Assembly (NCBI GenBank): GCA_035547915.1
Contig: DASZTS010000110.1
Span: 62,001-126,000, forward strand
DNA length: 64,000 bases
Reading direction: 5' to 3'
From: DASSFG01 sp035547915
Lineage (GTDB): Bacteria; Planctomycetota; Planctomycetia; Pirellulales; JAICIG01
Part shown: piece by piece, positions 1-9,266 of the stretch
Layout: each line of letters opens with the position of its first letter
Numbering within the stretch: position 1 is the stretch's first letter
Translations under genes and position numbers: made by a program
The notes under the pieces: generated by a model
What the model was told of the DNA's origin: nothing
Seen by the model: the letters and a program-made list of their open reading frames with translations, nothing else
The model's database searches: none

Positions 1-3000
1 CAGCGGATGCGCGGCCGTTCCACCCGGCGCCGGGTAGAAGGTGTCGAGCAGGATGTGTGCCGCCTCGGGCGTTGTCAGCAGGTCGCGGACGATGCCGTCG
101 CGATCGCCGGGACCACGCGTCTGAAGTTCCTGCATCCAGAACGCCGAGCCGCTCCCGTCGGGGGCACGTCCGAGCAAATCTTCGTACAGGGCGTTGATCC
201 AGCCTTGCGGCGTGTTTCCGGAATCGAGATAGAATTCCTGGGAACCGAGGATGGCCGACAGGACATACTTTTCGTCGGCGCTGCCCGAGTGGCCTCCCGG
301 CGTGCCGGGATCGCCCATGAGCTGTACCCAGAAGTTCAAACCAGCCGTGTCGGGAGCACGATTCAGGAACACTTCGTACAGGCTGTCCACATAATGGATC
401 TTGTACTCTTGAGAGTTCAAGAAGGCTTGTACGACTTGGGCCTGACCGGCGGCATTTGGATGGTCGGCGAGGTAGCCGAGGTAGAACGACATGCCTCCCG
501 AATCGGGCTCGCGGCCGAGCAATTCACGATACAGGTTCGTGATGAAGGTCTGCGCCGTACCGTCGCCCGGCACGCCGGCCAGGAAAGGTGCCAGGCCGGT
601 GGGCGTCACCGTGGCGATGCTCGTCGCGGCCGATGCCGTCACGGCTACGCCACCGTTGAAGCTCGGGCTCGAGACGCTGGCCGTATTGGTCACCGTCGTG
701 CCGGCTACAGAGGACGTGGGTGTTACGACGATCACGATCGTGTCCGAGGCGCCAGCGGCGAGAGTGCCGATATTGTCGGTCACGGTGCCGTTGTTGTTGG
801 ACAGGGTCGTGCCGAGCGTTTGGTCGATGGCCGACACGAACGTCAGGCCAGCCGGCAACGTATCGGTCATCGTCGTACCCGTTGCGGACGAACCGCCCGT
901 GTTGCTGACGATGATCGTGTACGTCAGGTTCTGGCCAACACTGCCGCTGGCGCTGGCCGTCTTGCTGATCGACAGTACGGCGCCGGTGGGCGTCGTGGAC
1001 TGTATCTGCGTCGTGACCTGTGCCACCGTATTGGTACTACTGTTGGAAGTCGAAGTCGTCACACTCGCTGTGTTGGTGACGGAGGATCCGGCCACCGTTT
1101 GGTTCGGCGTGACCACCACGGTGATGGTGTCGGTCGAGCCGGCTGCCATGTTGCCGATGTTGTCGGTGAGCGTGCCGCCCGACGGAACGAGACTCGTGTT
1201 CGACGTGTTATCGATCGCCGAGACAAAGGTCACGTTGCTGGGCAGTGCATCCACCACCGTCACGCCCGCCGCACTGGCAGCTCCGGCCGCGTTGGTCACC
1301 GTGATGGTGTAGGTCAGATCCTGCCCCACGGTGCCCACCGTCGGCGATGCCGTTTTGGTGATCGACAGGTTCGCCTGGGCGGCCGCCGTCTGGACAGGAG
1401 TGCTCACGGTCACCGAGTTGTTGGCCGTGTTGCTGTCGACCTGATCCCCAGTCACCGAGGCCGTATTGACCAGGGTGCCCGTAGCCGTCGGCGTGACGGT
1501 CACAGTGATCGTGTCGGTGGCACCCGCGGCCAGGCTACCGATGCTGTCGATCAGGACGCCGCCGCTCGGCGTCAGCGAACCACCCGACGTGCCATCGGTG
1601 GCCGATACGAACGTCGCGTTGGCCGGCAAGGTGTCGGCCATGGTGACGCCGGTGGCGCCAGCCGTCGTACTATTGTTCGTGACGACAATCGTATACACCT
1701 CGGGCTGGTTGACGATGGCCGGGTTCGTGCCGGCCGTCTTGGTCACCGAGAGATCGATCGTCGAGCTGGTAATGCCACCGTTTACGGGCGTGACCGTCGT
1801 CGCCGTATTGTTCGTCGGGACGTTGTCCACCTGGTCGCCGGCCACCGTGGCCGTATTCACCAACACGCCCGTCGCCGTCGGAGTGAGCGAGACGGTGATG
1901 GTCGTGCTCGCGCCGGCCGCCAAGTTGCCGATCGCGTCGGTCAGCACATTGCCAGAAATCGTACCGGCGCTCGCCGTGTAGCTCGTGGCGTTGGTCGGCA
2001 AGGTATCGACGAGGTTCACGCCCGTAGCGGCCGTGGTGGTGCTGTTGTTGGTCACCACGACCGTGTAGATCTCGGGTGTGCCGACCGTGGCCGGATTGCT
2101 ACCAGCCGTCTTCGTCACCGACAGATCGACGGTGGAAGTCGTCACGCCGCCGCCTACGGGTGTCGTCGTCGTGGCCGCGTTGTTGGCCAGGTTGCTATCG
2201 ACCTGGTCGCCTGCCACCGTCGCCGTGTTCACCAACACACCGCTGGCCGTCGGCGTGACCGAAACCGTGATCGTCTGGCTGGCGCCAGCCGCCAGGTTAC
2301 CGATCGCGTCGGTCAACACATTGCCGGAGATCGTGCCCGCGCTCGACGTATAACTCGTGGCGTTGGCCGGCAACGTATCGATCAGGTTCACGCCCGTGGC
2401 AGCCGTGGTCGTGCTGTTGTTCTTGACGACGACTGTGTAGACCTCGGGCGTACCGACCGTGGCCGAATTGGTGGCAGCGGTCTTCGTCACGGACAGATCG
2501 ACCGTGGACGTAGTCACCGTGCCGCCCACCGGCGTCGTGGTCGTGGCCGTGTTGTTGGCCAGGTTGTTGTCGACCTGGTCGCCGGCCACCGTTGCCGCGT
2601 TTACCAGCACTCCGGTCGCTGTCGGCGTGACCGAGACGGTAATCGTCGTGCTGGCGCCCGCCGCCAAGTTGCCGATCGGGTCGGACAGTACATTGCCTGT
2701 GATCGTTCCGGCGCTCGACGTGTAGCCGGAGGCGTTCGCCGGCAGTGTATCGACCAGCGTCACACCCGTGGCAGCGGTGGTTGTACTGTTGTTCTTGACG
2801 ACGACCGTGTAAACCTCTGGTGTGCCAACCGTGGCCGGATTGCTCGCAGCCGTCTTGGTCACCGATAGATCGACCGTGGCCGTGGTCACCGCGCCGCCCA
2901 CGGCCGTCGTGGTGGCGGCCGTATTGTTGGTCAGGTTGTTGTCGACCTGGTCGCCGGTCACCGTCGCCGTATTCACCAGCACACCGCTGGCCGTCGGCGT

Positions 3001-6000
3001 GACCGAAACGGTAATCGTCGTGCTCGCGCCTGCCGCCAGATTACCGATCGAATCGGTCAGCACGTTGCCGGTGATCGTGCCGGCGCTCGACGTGAAGCTC
3101 GTGGCATTCGCCGGCAGTGTATCGACCAACGTCACACCCGTGGCAGCCGTTGTGGTGCTGTTGTTCTTGACGACCACCGTGTAGGCCTCGGGGGTGCCGA
3201 CCGTGGCCGGGTTATTGGCGGCCGTCTTGGTCACCGAGAGGTCGACGGTGGAGCCGGTTACGCTGCCACCCACGGGCGTCGCAACCGTGGCCGTGTTGTT
3301 GGTCAGATTGCTGTCAAGCTGGTCGCCTGCCACAGTGGCCGTGTTGATCAGCACGCCGTTGGCCGTCGGTGTGACCGAGACCGTGATTGTTTGGCTGGCG
3401 CCGGCCGCCAGATTGCCGATCGAGTCGGTCAGCACGTTGCCGGCGATCGTGCCGGCGCTCGAGGTGTAACTCGTGGCGTTGGCCGGCAGGGTATCGATGA
3501 GGGTGACGCCGGTAGCGTTTACGGTCGTGCTATTGTTCGTCACGACGACCGTATAGACCTCGGGGGTACCGACGGTGGCCGGATTACTGGCGGCCGTCTT
3601 GGTCACCGACAGGTCGACGGTGGAGCCGATTACGCCGCCGCCCACGGGCGTGGTGGTCGTGGCCGTATTATTGGTCAGATTGCTGTCGACCTGGTCGCCC
3701 GTCACCGTCGCCGAATTCACCAACACGCCGCTGGCTGTGGGTGTGACCGAAACGGTGATCGTTTGGCTGCCGCCCGCCAGTAGGGTGCCGATCGAATCGG
3801 TCAGCACGTTGCCCGTAATCGTGCCCGCGCTCGACGTGTAATTCGAGGCGTTGGCGGGCAGGGTATCTACTAAGATAACGCCGGTGGCGCCCGCGGTCGT
3901 GCTGTTGTTCGTCACGACGACCGTATAGACCTCGGGGGTCCCGACGGTGGCCGGATTGCTGGCGGCCGTCTTGGTCACCGACAGGTCGACGGTGGAACCG
4001 GTTATGCCCCCGCCCACGGGCGTGGCAACCGTGGCCGTGTTGTTGGTCAGATTGCTGTCGATCTGGTCGCCCGCCACAGTGGCCGTATTGACCAGCACAC
4101 CGCTGGCCGTCGGCGTGACCGAGACCGTGATCGTTTGGCTAGCGCCCGCCGCAAGGTTGCCGATCGCGTCGGTCAACACGTTGCCGGCGATCGTGCCGGC
4201 GCTCGAGGTGTAACTCGTGGCGTTGGCCGGCAGGGTGTCGATGAGGGTGACGCCGGTGGCGCCGGTCGTCGTGCTGTTGTTCGTGACGACGACCGTGTAG
4301 ACCTCTGGGGTGCCGATGGTGGCCGGATTGCTGGCAGCCGTTTTCGTCACCGACAGGTCGACGGTGGAGCCGATTACACCGCCACCCACGGGCGTGGTGG
4401 TGGCGGCCGTGTTGTTGACCGGATTGCTATCCACTTGGTCGCCCGTCACCGTCGCCGAGTTCACCAACACGCCGCCGGCCGTGGGGGTGACCGAAACGGT
4501 AATCGTTCGGCTCGCACCGGCCACCAGGCTGCCGATCGAATCCGTCAGCACATTGCCTGTGATCGTGCCCGCGCTCGATCCGTAATTCGTGGCGTTGGCC
4601 GGCAGGGTATCGACGAGCGTGACGCCGGTCGCGTTCGTGGTCGTGCTGTTGTTCGTGACGACAACCGTGTAGACCTCGGGGGTGCCGACGGTCGCCGGAT
4701 TGCTGGCAGCCGTCTTGGTCACCGACAGGTCGACCGTGGAAGTAGTGACGCCACCGCCCACGGGGGTCGCAACCGTGGCCGTGTTGTTGGCCAGGTTGCT
4801 GTCAACCTGGTCGCCGCTTACGGTGGCCGTGTTGACCAGCACACCGCTGACCGTCGGCGTGACCGACACCGTCACGGTCGTGCTCGCACCCGCCGGGAGG
4901 CTACCAATGGCGTCGGTGAGGACGTTCCCGGTGATGGTTCCCGCGCTCGAGGTGTAACTCGAGGCGTTGGCTGGCAGGGTGTCGATCAGGGTGACGCCTG
5001 TGGCACCCGTCGTTGTGCTGTTGTTCGTGACGACGACCGTATAGACCTCTGGGGTGCCGACGGTGGCCGGATTGCTTGCAGCCGTTTTCGTCACCGACAG
5101 GTCGACCGTGGAAGAGGTCACGCCGCCACCCACGGGGGTCGTGGTGGCGGCCGTGTTGTTGGCCAGGTTGCTATCGACCTGGTCGCCCGCCACGGTGGCC
5201 GAGTTCACCAAGACGCCGCTGGCCGTCGGTGTGACCGAGACCGTGATCGTTTGGCTCGCGCCCGCCGCCAGATTGCCGATCGCGTCGGTGAGGACGTTTC
5301 CGGTAATCAGCCCGGCGCTGGTCGTATAACTCGTGGCGTTGGCCGGCAAGGTATCGACGAGCGTGACGCCCGTCGCGTTCGTGGTCGTGCTGTTGTTCGT
5401 AACGACGACCGTGTAGACCTCCGGGGTGTTTACGGTGGCCGGATTGCTGGCGGCCGTCTTGGTTACCGACAGATCGACGGTGGAGCCGGCTACGCCGCCG
5501 CCAACGGGCGTGGTGGTGGTCGCCACGTTGTTGCCGGGGGTTGGATCGGCCTGATCACCGCCCACGGTGGCCGCATTCACCAACACACCGCTGGTGCTCG
5601 GCGTCAGCGTGACACTGATTGTGGCGCTGGCGCCCGCCGCCAAGTTGCCGATGTCGTCGGTCAGCACATTGCCGGCGATCGTACCGGCGCTGGACGAGTA
5701 GTTCGTGGCGTTGGCGGGCAACGTGTCGATGAGCGTCACACCCGTGGCGTTGGTTCCGCCGGCCGCCTCGTTGTTCTTGACGACGACCGTGTATACTTCG
5801 GTGCTGCCGACGGTGGCCGGATTGCTGCCGGCGGTCTTGGTCACCGAGAGATCGACGGTGCCCACCGCCGGCGGCGAGAGTACGTTGTTGGTGGCACTGG
5901 CCGGACTGGGGTCGGTATCGCCCGACGTATTCGTCATCGTCGCCGTATTGGTGAGGGTGCCGGCCGAGGTCGCCGTGACCAGTGCCTGGATGGTGATCGT

Positions 6001-6402
6001 GTCGGTATCGCCCGGATTGAGCGTGCCGAGCGTGGCCGTGACCGAGTTTCCCGAGTTGCTCACGGTCGGCGCGCCGCTACCGGTGACCGTGGCGTCGACG
6101 AACGTCTCGCCCACGGGCAGCGAGTCGCTTACCTGGACGCCCGTGGCGGCAGTCACATTGCCGCCAGCCGTATTCGATGCCGTGATGGTGTAGGTCAGCA
6201 GCGTGCCCGCCGTCACATCGCCGGGAGGGGCCACCGTCTTATCGAGCGTCAGGTCGGCGGCCAACAGCATTCGGTCCTCCAACCGCTCGACGGCGAAACT
6301 CAGCGCGTCGAATTTCGGTAGCTGTGTCGACCGCGACCGGCGGCCCTTTCGATCGGCGCGCGACGAGGCCGCGCGGGACTTCCGTTGAAACCAGGATTGC
6401 AT
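1..6402 (-). CDS. Giant DUF11-repeat cell-surface protein, partial
   Basis: The reading frame is open from an ATG at 6402 to the left edge, about 2134 codons with no stop met, so the C-terminus is missing. An Arg/Ser-rich head of about 30 residues is followed by LEDRMLLA (residues 41-48), a motif seen near the N-termini of large secreted planctomycete proteins. Residues about 50-190 form a first DUF11-like domain. About 14 further DUF11 units follow; those between 1702 and about 5430 have an exact period of 372 bp (124 residues) and share a core like LSVTKTAASNPATVGT. The last 200 residues in the window are three DUF4214 units (LYEDLLGRAPD, LYRELLGREPD, LYEVFLNRAPD). The likely role is an extracellular structural or adhesive protein; that is inference. 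Function and anchoring are unknown. A candidate promoter lies at 6744-6772. Confidence 0.85.
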   Translation of the reverse strand, partial: MQSWFQRKSRAASSRADRKGRRSRSTQLPKFDALSFAVERLEDRMLLAADLTLDKTVAPPGDVTAGTLLTYTITASNTAGGNVTAATGVQVSDSLPVGETFVDATVTGSGAPTVSNSGNSVTATLGTLNPGDTDTITIQALVTATSAGTLTNTATMTNTSGDTDPSPASATNNVLSPPAVGTVDLSVTKTAGSNPATVGSTEVYTVVVKNNEAAGGTNATGVTLIDTLPANATNYSSSAGTIAGNVLTDDIGNLAAGASATISVTLTPSTSGVLVNAATVGGDQADPTPGNNVATTTTPVGGGVAGSTVDLSVTKTAASNPATVNTPEVYTVVVTNNSTTTNATGVTLVDTLPANATSYTTSAGLITGNVLTDAIGNLAAGASQTITVSVTPTASGVLVNSATVAGDQVDSNLANNTAATTTPVGGGVTSSTVDLSVTKTAASNPATVGTPEVYTVVVTNNSTTTGATGVTLIDTLPANASSYTSSAGTITGNVLTDAIGSLPAGASTTVTVSVTPTVSGVLVNTATVSGDQVDSNLANNTATVATPVGGGVTTSTVDLSVTKTAASNPATVGTPEVYTVVVTNNSTTTNATGVTLVDTLPANATNYGSSAGTITGNVLTDSIGSLVAGASRTITVSVTPTAGGVLVNSATVTGDQVDSNPVNNTAATTTPVGGGVIGSTVDLSVTKTAASNPATIGTPEVYTVVVTNNSTTTGATGVTLIDTLPANATSYTSSAGTIAGNVLTDAIGNLAAGASQTITVSVTPTASGVLVNTATVAGDQIDSNLTNNTATVATPVGGGITGSTVDLSVTKTAASNPATVGTPEVYTVVVTNNSTTAGATGVILVDTLPANASNYTSSAGTITGNVLTDSIGTLLAGGSQTITVSVTPTASGVLVNSATVTGDQVDSNLTNNTATTTTPVGGGVIGSTVDLSVTKTAASNPATVGTPEVYTVVVTNNSTTVNATGVTLIDTLPANATSYTSSAGTIAGNVLTDSIGNLAAGASQTITVSVTPTANGVLINTATVAGDQLDSNLTNNTATVATPVGGSVTGSTVDLSVTKTAANNPATVGTPEAYTVVVKNNSTTTAATGVTLVDTLPANATSFTSSAGTITGNVLTDSIGNLAAGASTTITVSVTPTASGVLVNTATVTGDQVDNNLTNNTAATTTAVGGAVTTATVDLSVTKTAASNPATVGTPEVYTVVVKNNSTTTAATGVTLVDTLPANASGYTSSAGTITGNVLSDPIGNLAAGASTTITVSVTPTATGVLVNAATVAGDQVDNNLANNTATTTTPVGGTVTTSTVDLSVTKTAATNSATVGTPEVYTVVVKNNSTTTAATGVNLIDTLPANATSYTSSAGTISGNVLTDAIGNLAAGASQTITVSVTPTASGVLVNTATVAGDQVDSNLANNAATTTTPVGGGVTTSTVDLSVTKTAGSNPATVGTPEIYTVVVTNNSTTTAATGVNLVDTLPTNATSYTASAGTISGNVLTDAIGNLAAGASTTITVSLTPTATGVLVNTATVAGDQVDNVPTNNTATTVTPVNGGITSSTIDLSVTKTAGTNPAIVNQPEVYTIVVTNNSTTAGATGVTMADTLPANATFVSATDGTSGGSLTPSGGVLIDSIGSLAAGATDTITVTVTPTATGTLVNTASVTGDQVDSNTANNSVTVSTPVQTAAAQANLSITKTASPTVGTVGQDLTYTITVTNAAGAASAAGVTVVDALPSNVTFVSAIDNTSNTSLVPSGGTLTDNIGNMAAGSTDTITVVVTPNQTVAGSSVTNTASVTTSTSNSSTNTVAQVTTQIQSTTPTGAVLSISKTASASGSVGQNLTYTIIVSNTGGSSATGTTMTDTLPAGLTFVSAIDQTLGTTLSNNNGTVTDNIGTLAAGASDTIVIVVTPTSSVAGTTVTNTASVSSPSFNGGVAVTASAATSIATVTPTGLAPFLAGVPGDGTAQTFITNLYRELLGREPDSGGMSFYLGYLADHPNAAGQAQVVQAFLNSQEYKIHYVDSLYEVFLNRAPDTAGLNFWVQLMGDPGTPGGHSGSADEKYVLSAILGSQEFYLDSGNTPQGWINALYEDLLGRAPDGSGSAFWMQELQTRGPGDRDGIVRDLLTTPEAAHILLDTFYPAPGGTAAHPL
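1702..5430 (-). repeat. Tandem 372-bp repeats with 744-bp higher-order pattern
   Basis: Ten consecutive units are in exact 372-bp register (junctions near 1702, 2074, 2446 and so on to 5050). Each encodes one 124-residue DUF11 unit. Between 3194 and 5425 two unit types alternate. Type A (3194, 3938, 4682) carries plus-strand gcaaccgtggccgtgttg in the linker. Type B (3566, 4310, 5054) carries a gtggtggtcgtggcc-like or gtggtggcggcc-like linker and a gccgagttcaccaa-like stretch. The ABABAB order points to duplication in two-unit blocks. Confidence 0.85.
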
Positions 6403-6922
6403 GACGGTTCTCCAACTGCAGTAGGTTATGAGGACGAATCGGTCGGGCTTTCACAGACGCAGGACGGCTCGCGGAGCAAGAACGGCACCTTGGCCGTCGG
6501 CCGACACGACCGCTGCTCGATTACGAGTGGAAAAGAGTGTGCGCCGCGCGCACGACCAAAAAACGGGACAGCGAGCCAAGCGTTGGAGCGCTATCTAGGG
6601 CAGACAAGGCCAGACGTTCACCCGTCTGGTCCACGGACAGCCGGCGTGGCTAAAAAGAGACCCGTTCTTGCTTCGAGAGTCGCCCGTAGGGGCGATAACT
6701 GCCAGGCGTGGCTAGTTAAACTGGGCCGACGACGTTGGCCGTAATACTACAAACAACCCTAAATCTTAGCAAGCATTTTTCTTCAACATTAGCCTTTTGA
6801 GCACACCGCAGTCGATTTGGGACCAGTTGTGGCGCGCCGAGGGCGCAGGTGACCTGCAAATAGCCGCGAGGGAAGGTACCTGAGTTTTTCGCTGCGGCGT
6901 GGCGCCGACGGCGCGCACCCCG
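6403..6922. other. 520-bp non-coding region upstream of the giant gene
   Basis: No convincing gene is present. It serves as leader of the minus-strand giant gene and as 3' flank of the TPR-glycosyltransferase gene. A patch at about 6744-6805 is clearly more AT-rich than its surroundings and holds a candidate promoter. Two small perfect inverted repeats fall in the presumed leader: CCAGACG/CGTCTGG (6610-6629) and CGCCC/GGGCG (6681-6694). Confidence 0.6.
6744..6772 (-). promoter_or_regulatory. Candidate sigma-70-like promoter of the giant surface gene
   Basis: Read on the minus strand, TTGCTA (6772-6767) and TAGTAT (6749-6744) are separated by 17 bp in the only AT-rich patch upstream of the gene. 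Each box matches the consensus at four of six positions. This would give a leader of about 335 nt. It is a consensus match only. Confidence 0.35.
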
Positions 6923-9232
6923 TCATTCGCGTGGCTTCCGAGCGCCCCCTGAAGAGCCCCCACTGGTGTACGGAGCATACGACTTCTCTTCCACCAGCCG
7001 CGAACCGAGCAGTTCGTTCATCTCACGCTTGAGTGCTGCGCGACGATCATTTTCGTGGTAAACAGCTCGCGCCAGCTCGATGAAACGCGGGCCAAAGTCC
7101 CCGTCGCGTTCGCAGATGCGGATTTCGTCTTCCACGTCCCACAACGTCTCGTTGACGTGCTTCAATTGGGCGGTCAGCTCGGCGAGTTTAGTCGATTGCG
7201 GGAGCGCTCCGTCCCGGGCCGCCGTCAAGGTAGCCAACTCGGTGCGCACGTTGGCCAGCTTGCCCACATCACTGATGCGCTCCGACTTGATCTCCAAGAT
7301 CGTGATCTTGTCGATCAGCTCGCCGGGCGCCACTTCGACGCTCACTGCTCGCGGCCGGGGAGTTACACCCGTTCGTGCGGCCAGCGCCGCCGCCATCCGT
7401 CGAAAAACGTCATCCCAGTCGCCGCGCCGCCGCTGGCGAAACAACCGCATGGTCGGATACCAGGGGGTGTCCTCACGTTCGCGCAGCCAGCGCCAGTCAG
7501 CACTGGAGGAAAGTGCCACCCAAACGTCGACGCCCAATGCGCCGGCCAGGTGCGCGATCGACGTGTCGCACGCGATGACCAAATCCAGGCATTTCATTAC
7601 GGCCGCCGTATCGAGGAAGGGCCCGGAACTCTCGTCCAGCCGCGGCGACAGATCGACAACGTTCGGCCGGCCCGCCAGCGCCGCAAGCTGTTCGCTGCCG
7701 AAACCCTTCTGGAGGCTGAAGAGCGTGACGCCGGGCAGGTCGGCGAGCGGCGTGAAGTGGACCAAGGGCACAGACCGAGACCGGTCGAAGCGAAAATCGC
7801 GGCTGCCTTGCCAGGCGATGCCCACTCTGAATCCGCCGACGGATCGCAACTCCTCGCGCCAATACCCGACCAGCCGTGGGTCTGCTTCGAGGTACGGCAC
7901 GTCGGCCGGAATCGTGTCCAGCGAGGTGTGGAAGATGCGCGGCAAGCTCATCAGCGGGGCATGTACGTCGTAGGGCGAGGCGGAATCTCCCAGAGCGACA
8001 AGTTCGTCGATGCCCCGCGCACCGCGCAACAGCGGTACCAAGGCTCGCTGGCAGGCCAGAATCACCCGGCCGCCCCGATCTTGCACACGGGGCGCATAAC
8101 GCACGAATTGCAGTGTGTCGCCGAATCCCTGTTCGACGTGCAACAGAATATTCTTCCCCGCCAGCGGCGAACCATCCCACAGACGCTGCGGCACGCGTCG
8201 GCCCGAGAGTTCTGGGCATTGCCAACGCCACTCGTAGTCGTCCCACCCGTCCACAAATTCGCCTAGTTGCAACCGGACGATCCCGCGGTTCTTGCGGGCC
8301 TCCGGCAGGTCGGGATGTAGTTCGAGCGCTCGATCGTAAGCGGCTACCGCCTCGCGGGCACGGCCTTGTAGGTGGCAAGCCATACCCAATGCCAAATGGG
8401 CCGTCGTCGCGCTGGGGTTCAACCGCAATGCCTCGCGGCAGGCTGCCTCGGCGGCATCGATTTTGTCCTGCTCGAGTAGCACAAGACCCAGGCTGACGTA
8501 CGCATCCGCTGAGTTGGGCCATAGTCCGAGCGCCTCGCGCAGGCCGGCCTCGGCTTCGTCGAGCCGCCCCAACTCGCGCAAAGCATCGCTCAGATTGACG
8601 CGAGCTTCCAGGTAATGCGAATTGAGCGAGATGGCCTGACGAAAGGAGCTGACGGCGTTCTCCCATTGCCGCAAGGCAGAATACACCGCGCCGAGATGGT
8701 TGTGCCCGATGGCGAATCCGGGCTTCAGATGCAGGGAGAGGCGGCAGTGCTCGAGCGCTTCGTCCAACCGGTCCAGCTCACGCAAAACGTTCCCGAGGTT
8801 TCCTTGCGCTTCGGCAAACTCTGGGTGAATTCGCACGGCCCGCTCGTACGACGCCAGCGCCGCGTCAGTTTGACCCAAGGCGAGTTGCACGTTGCCCAGA
8901 TTGTTGTACCCGACAGCGAAATCGGGCTTGGCCCGCAATGCGCCCTCGAAGGCCGCCGCCGCTTCGGCCAACCGACCGACCTCCAGATTGGCAATGCCCA
9001 ACATGTTGTACGCTTGGACGTAGCCGGGCTCGATCGCCACCGCACGCTCGAAGGCGGCAATCGATTCGCCGTAGTTGCCCTGCGGCTTCGTCACACAACC
9101 CAACAGATAGTGGGCCTCGGCCTGCAGCGGGTCGAGCATGAGCGCCTGGCGGCAAGCGTCCTCGGCCCGCGGCAAGTCACCGGCTTGCTGCCATTGTTTC
9201 GCGGCCGACAAGAACTCGGCGGGTGTCGTCAT
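6923..9232 (-). CDS. TPR / glycosyltransferase fusion with DUF6165-like C-terminus
   Basis: The protein has about 769 residues. The N-terminal 330 residues are about nine TPR motifs (for example AEAHYLLGCV and VGYNNLGNVQLALG). Residues about 350-610 resemble the glycosyltransferase domain found in TPR-type O-linked transferases: NILLHVEQGFGDTLQFVRYAP near its start, and CDTSIAHLAGALGVDVWVAL followed by W-rich SSSADWRWLRE near its end. The last 150 residues (SVEVAPGELIDKITILEIK and a helical stretch) resemble DUF6165. The likely role is protein or glycan glycosylation in the cytosol. It lies beside the giant surface protein gene, a possible substrate, but that link is inference. ATG 9232 is preferred over a TTG three codons upstream. 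The prolyl oligopeptidase stop lies 34 bp upstream, so the two genes may be co-transcribed. Confidence 0.8.
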   Translation of the reverse strand: MTTPAEFLSAAKQWQQAGDLPRAEDACRQALMLDPLQAEAHYLLGCVTKPQGNYGESIAAFERAVAIEPGYVQAYNMLGIANLEVGRLAEAAAAFEGALRAKPDFAVGYNNLGNVQLALGQTDAALASYERAVRIHPEFAEAQGNLGNVLRELDRLDEALEHCRLSLHLKPGFAIGHNHLGAVYSALRQWENAVSSFRQAISLNSHYLEARVNLSDALRELGRLDEAEAGLREALGLWPNSADAYVSLGLVLLEQDKIDAAEAACREALRLNPSATTAHLALGMACHLQGRAREAVAAYDRALELHPDLPEARKNRGIVRLQLGEFVDGWDDYEWRWQCPELSGRRVPQRLWDGSPLAGKNILLHVEQGFGDTLQFVRYAPRVQDRGGRVILACQRALVPLLRGARGIDELVALGDSASPYDVHAPLMSLPRIFHTSLDTIPADVPYLEADPRLVGYWREELRSVGGFRVGIAWQGSRDFRFDRSRSVPLVHFTPLADLPGVTLFSLQKGFGSEQLAALAGRPNVVDLSPRLDESSGPFLDTAAVMKCLDLVIACDTSIAHLAGALGVDVWVALSSSADWRWLREREDTPWYPTMRLFRQRRRGDWDDVFRRMAAALAARTGVTPRPRAVSVEVAPGELIDKITILEIKSERISDVGKLANVRTELATLTAARDGALPQSTKLAELTAQLKHVNETLWDVEDEIRICERDGDFGPRFIELARAVYHENDRRAALKREMNELLGSRLVEEKSYAPYTSGGSSGGARKPRE

Positions 9233-9266
9233 GGCGACCAACGCTCATCAAGGAGGGATACGGCGC

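Noticed and set aside
7..2868. 953-codon plus-strand frame and the similar one at 4135-6321
   Set aside because: They are antisense shadows of the DUF11 repeat gene, rich in Arg/Gly/His from the GC bias; the minus-strand frame gives recognised DUF11 and DUF4214 domains.
1702..5430. Regular 372-bp repeat as a possible CRISPR-like array
   Set aside because: The repeat is coding, in frame, and without spacers.
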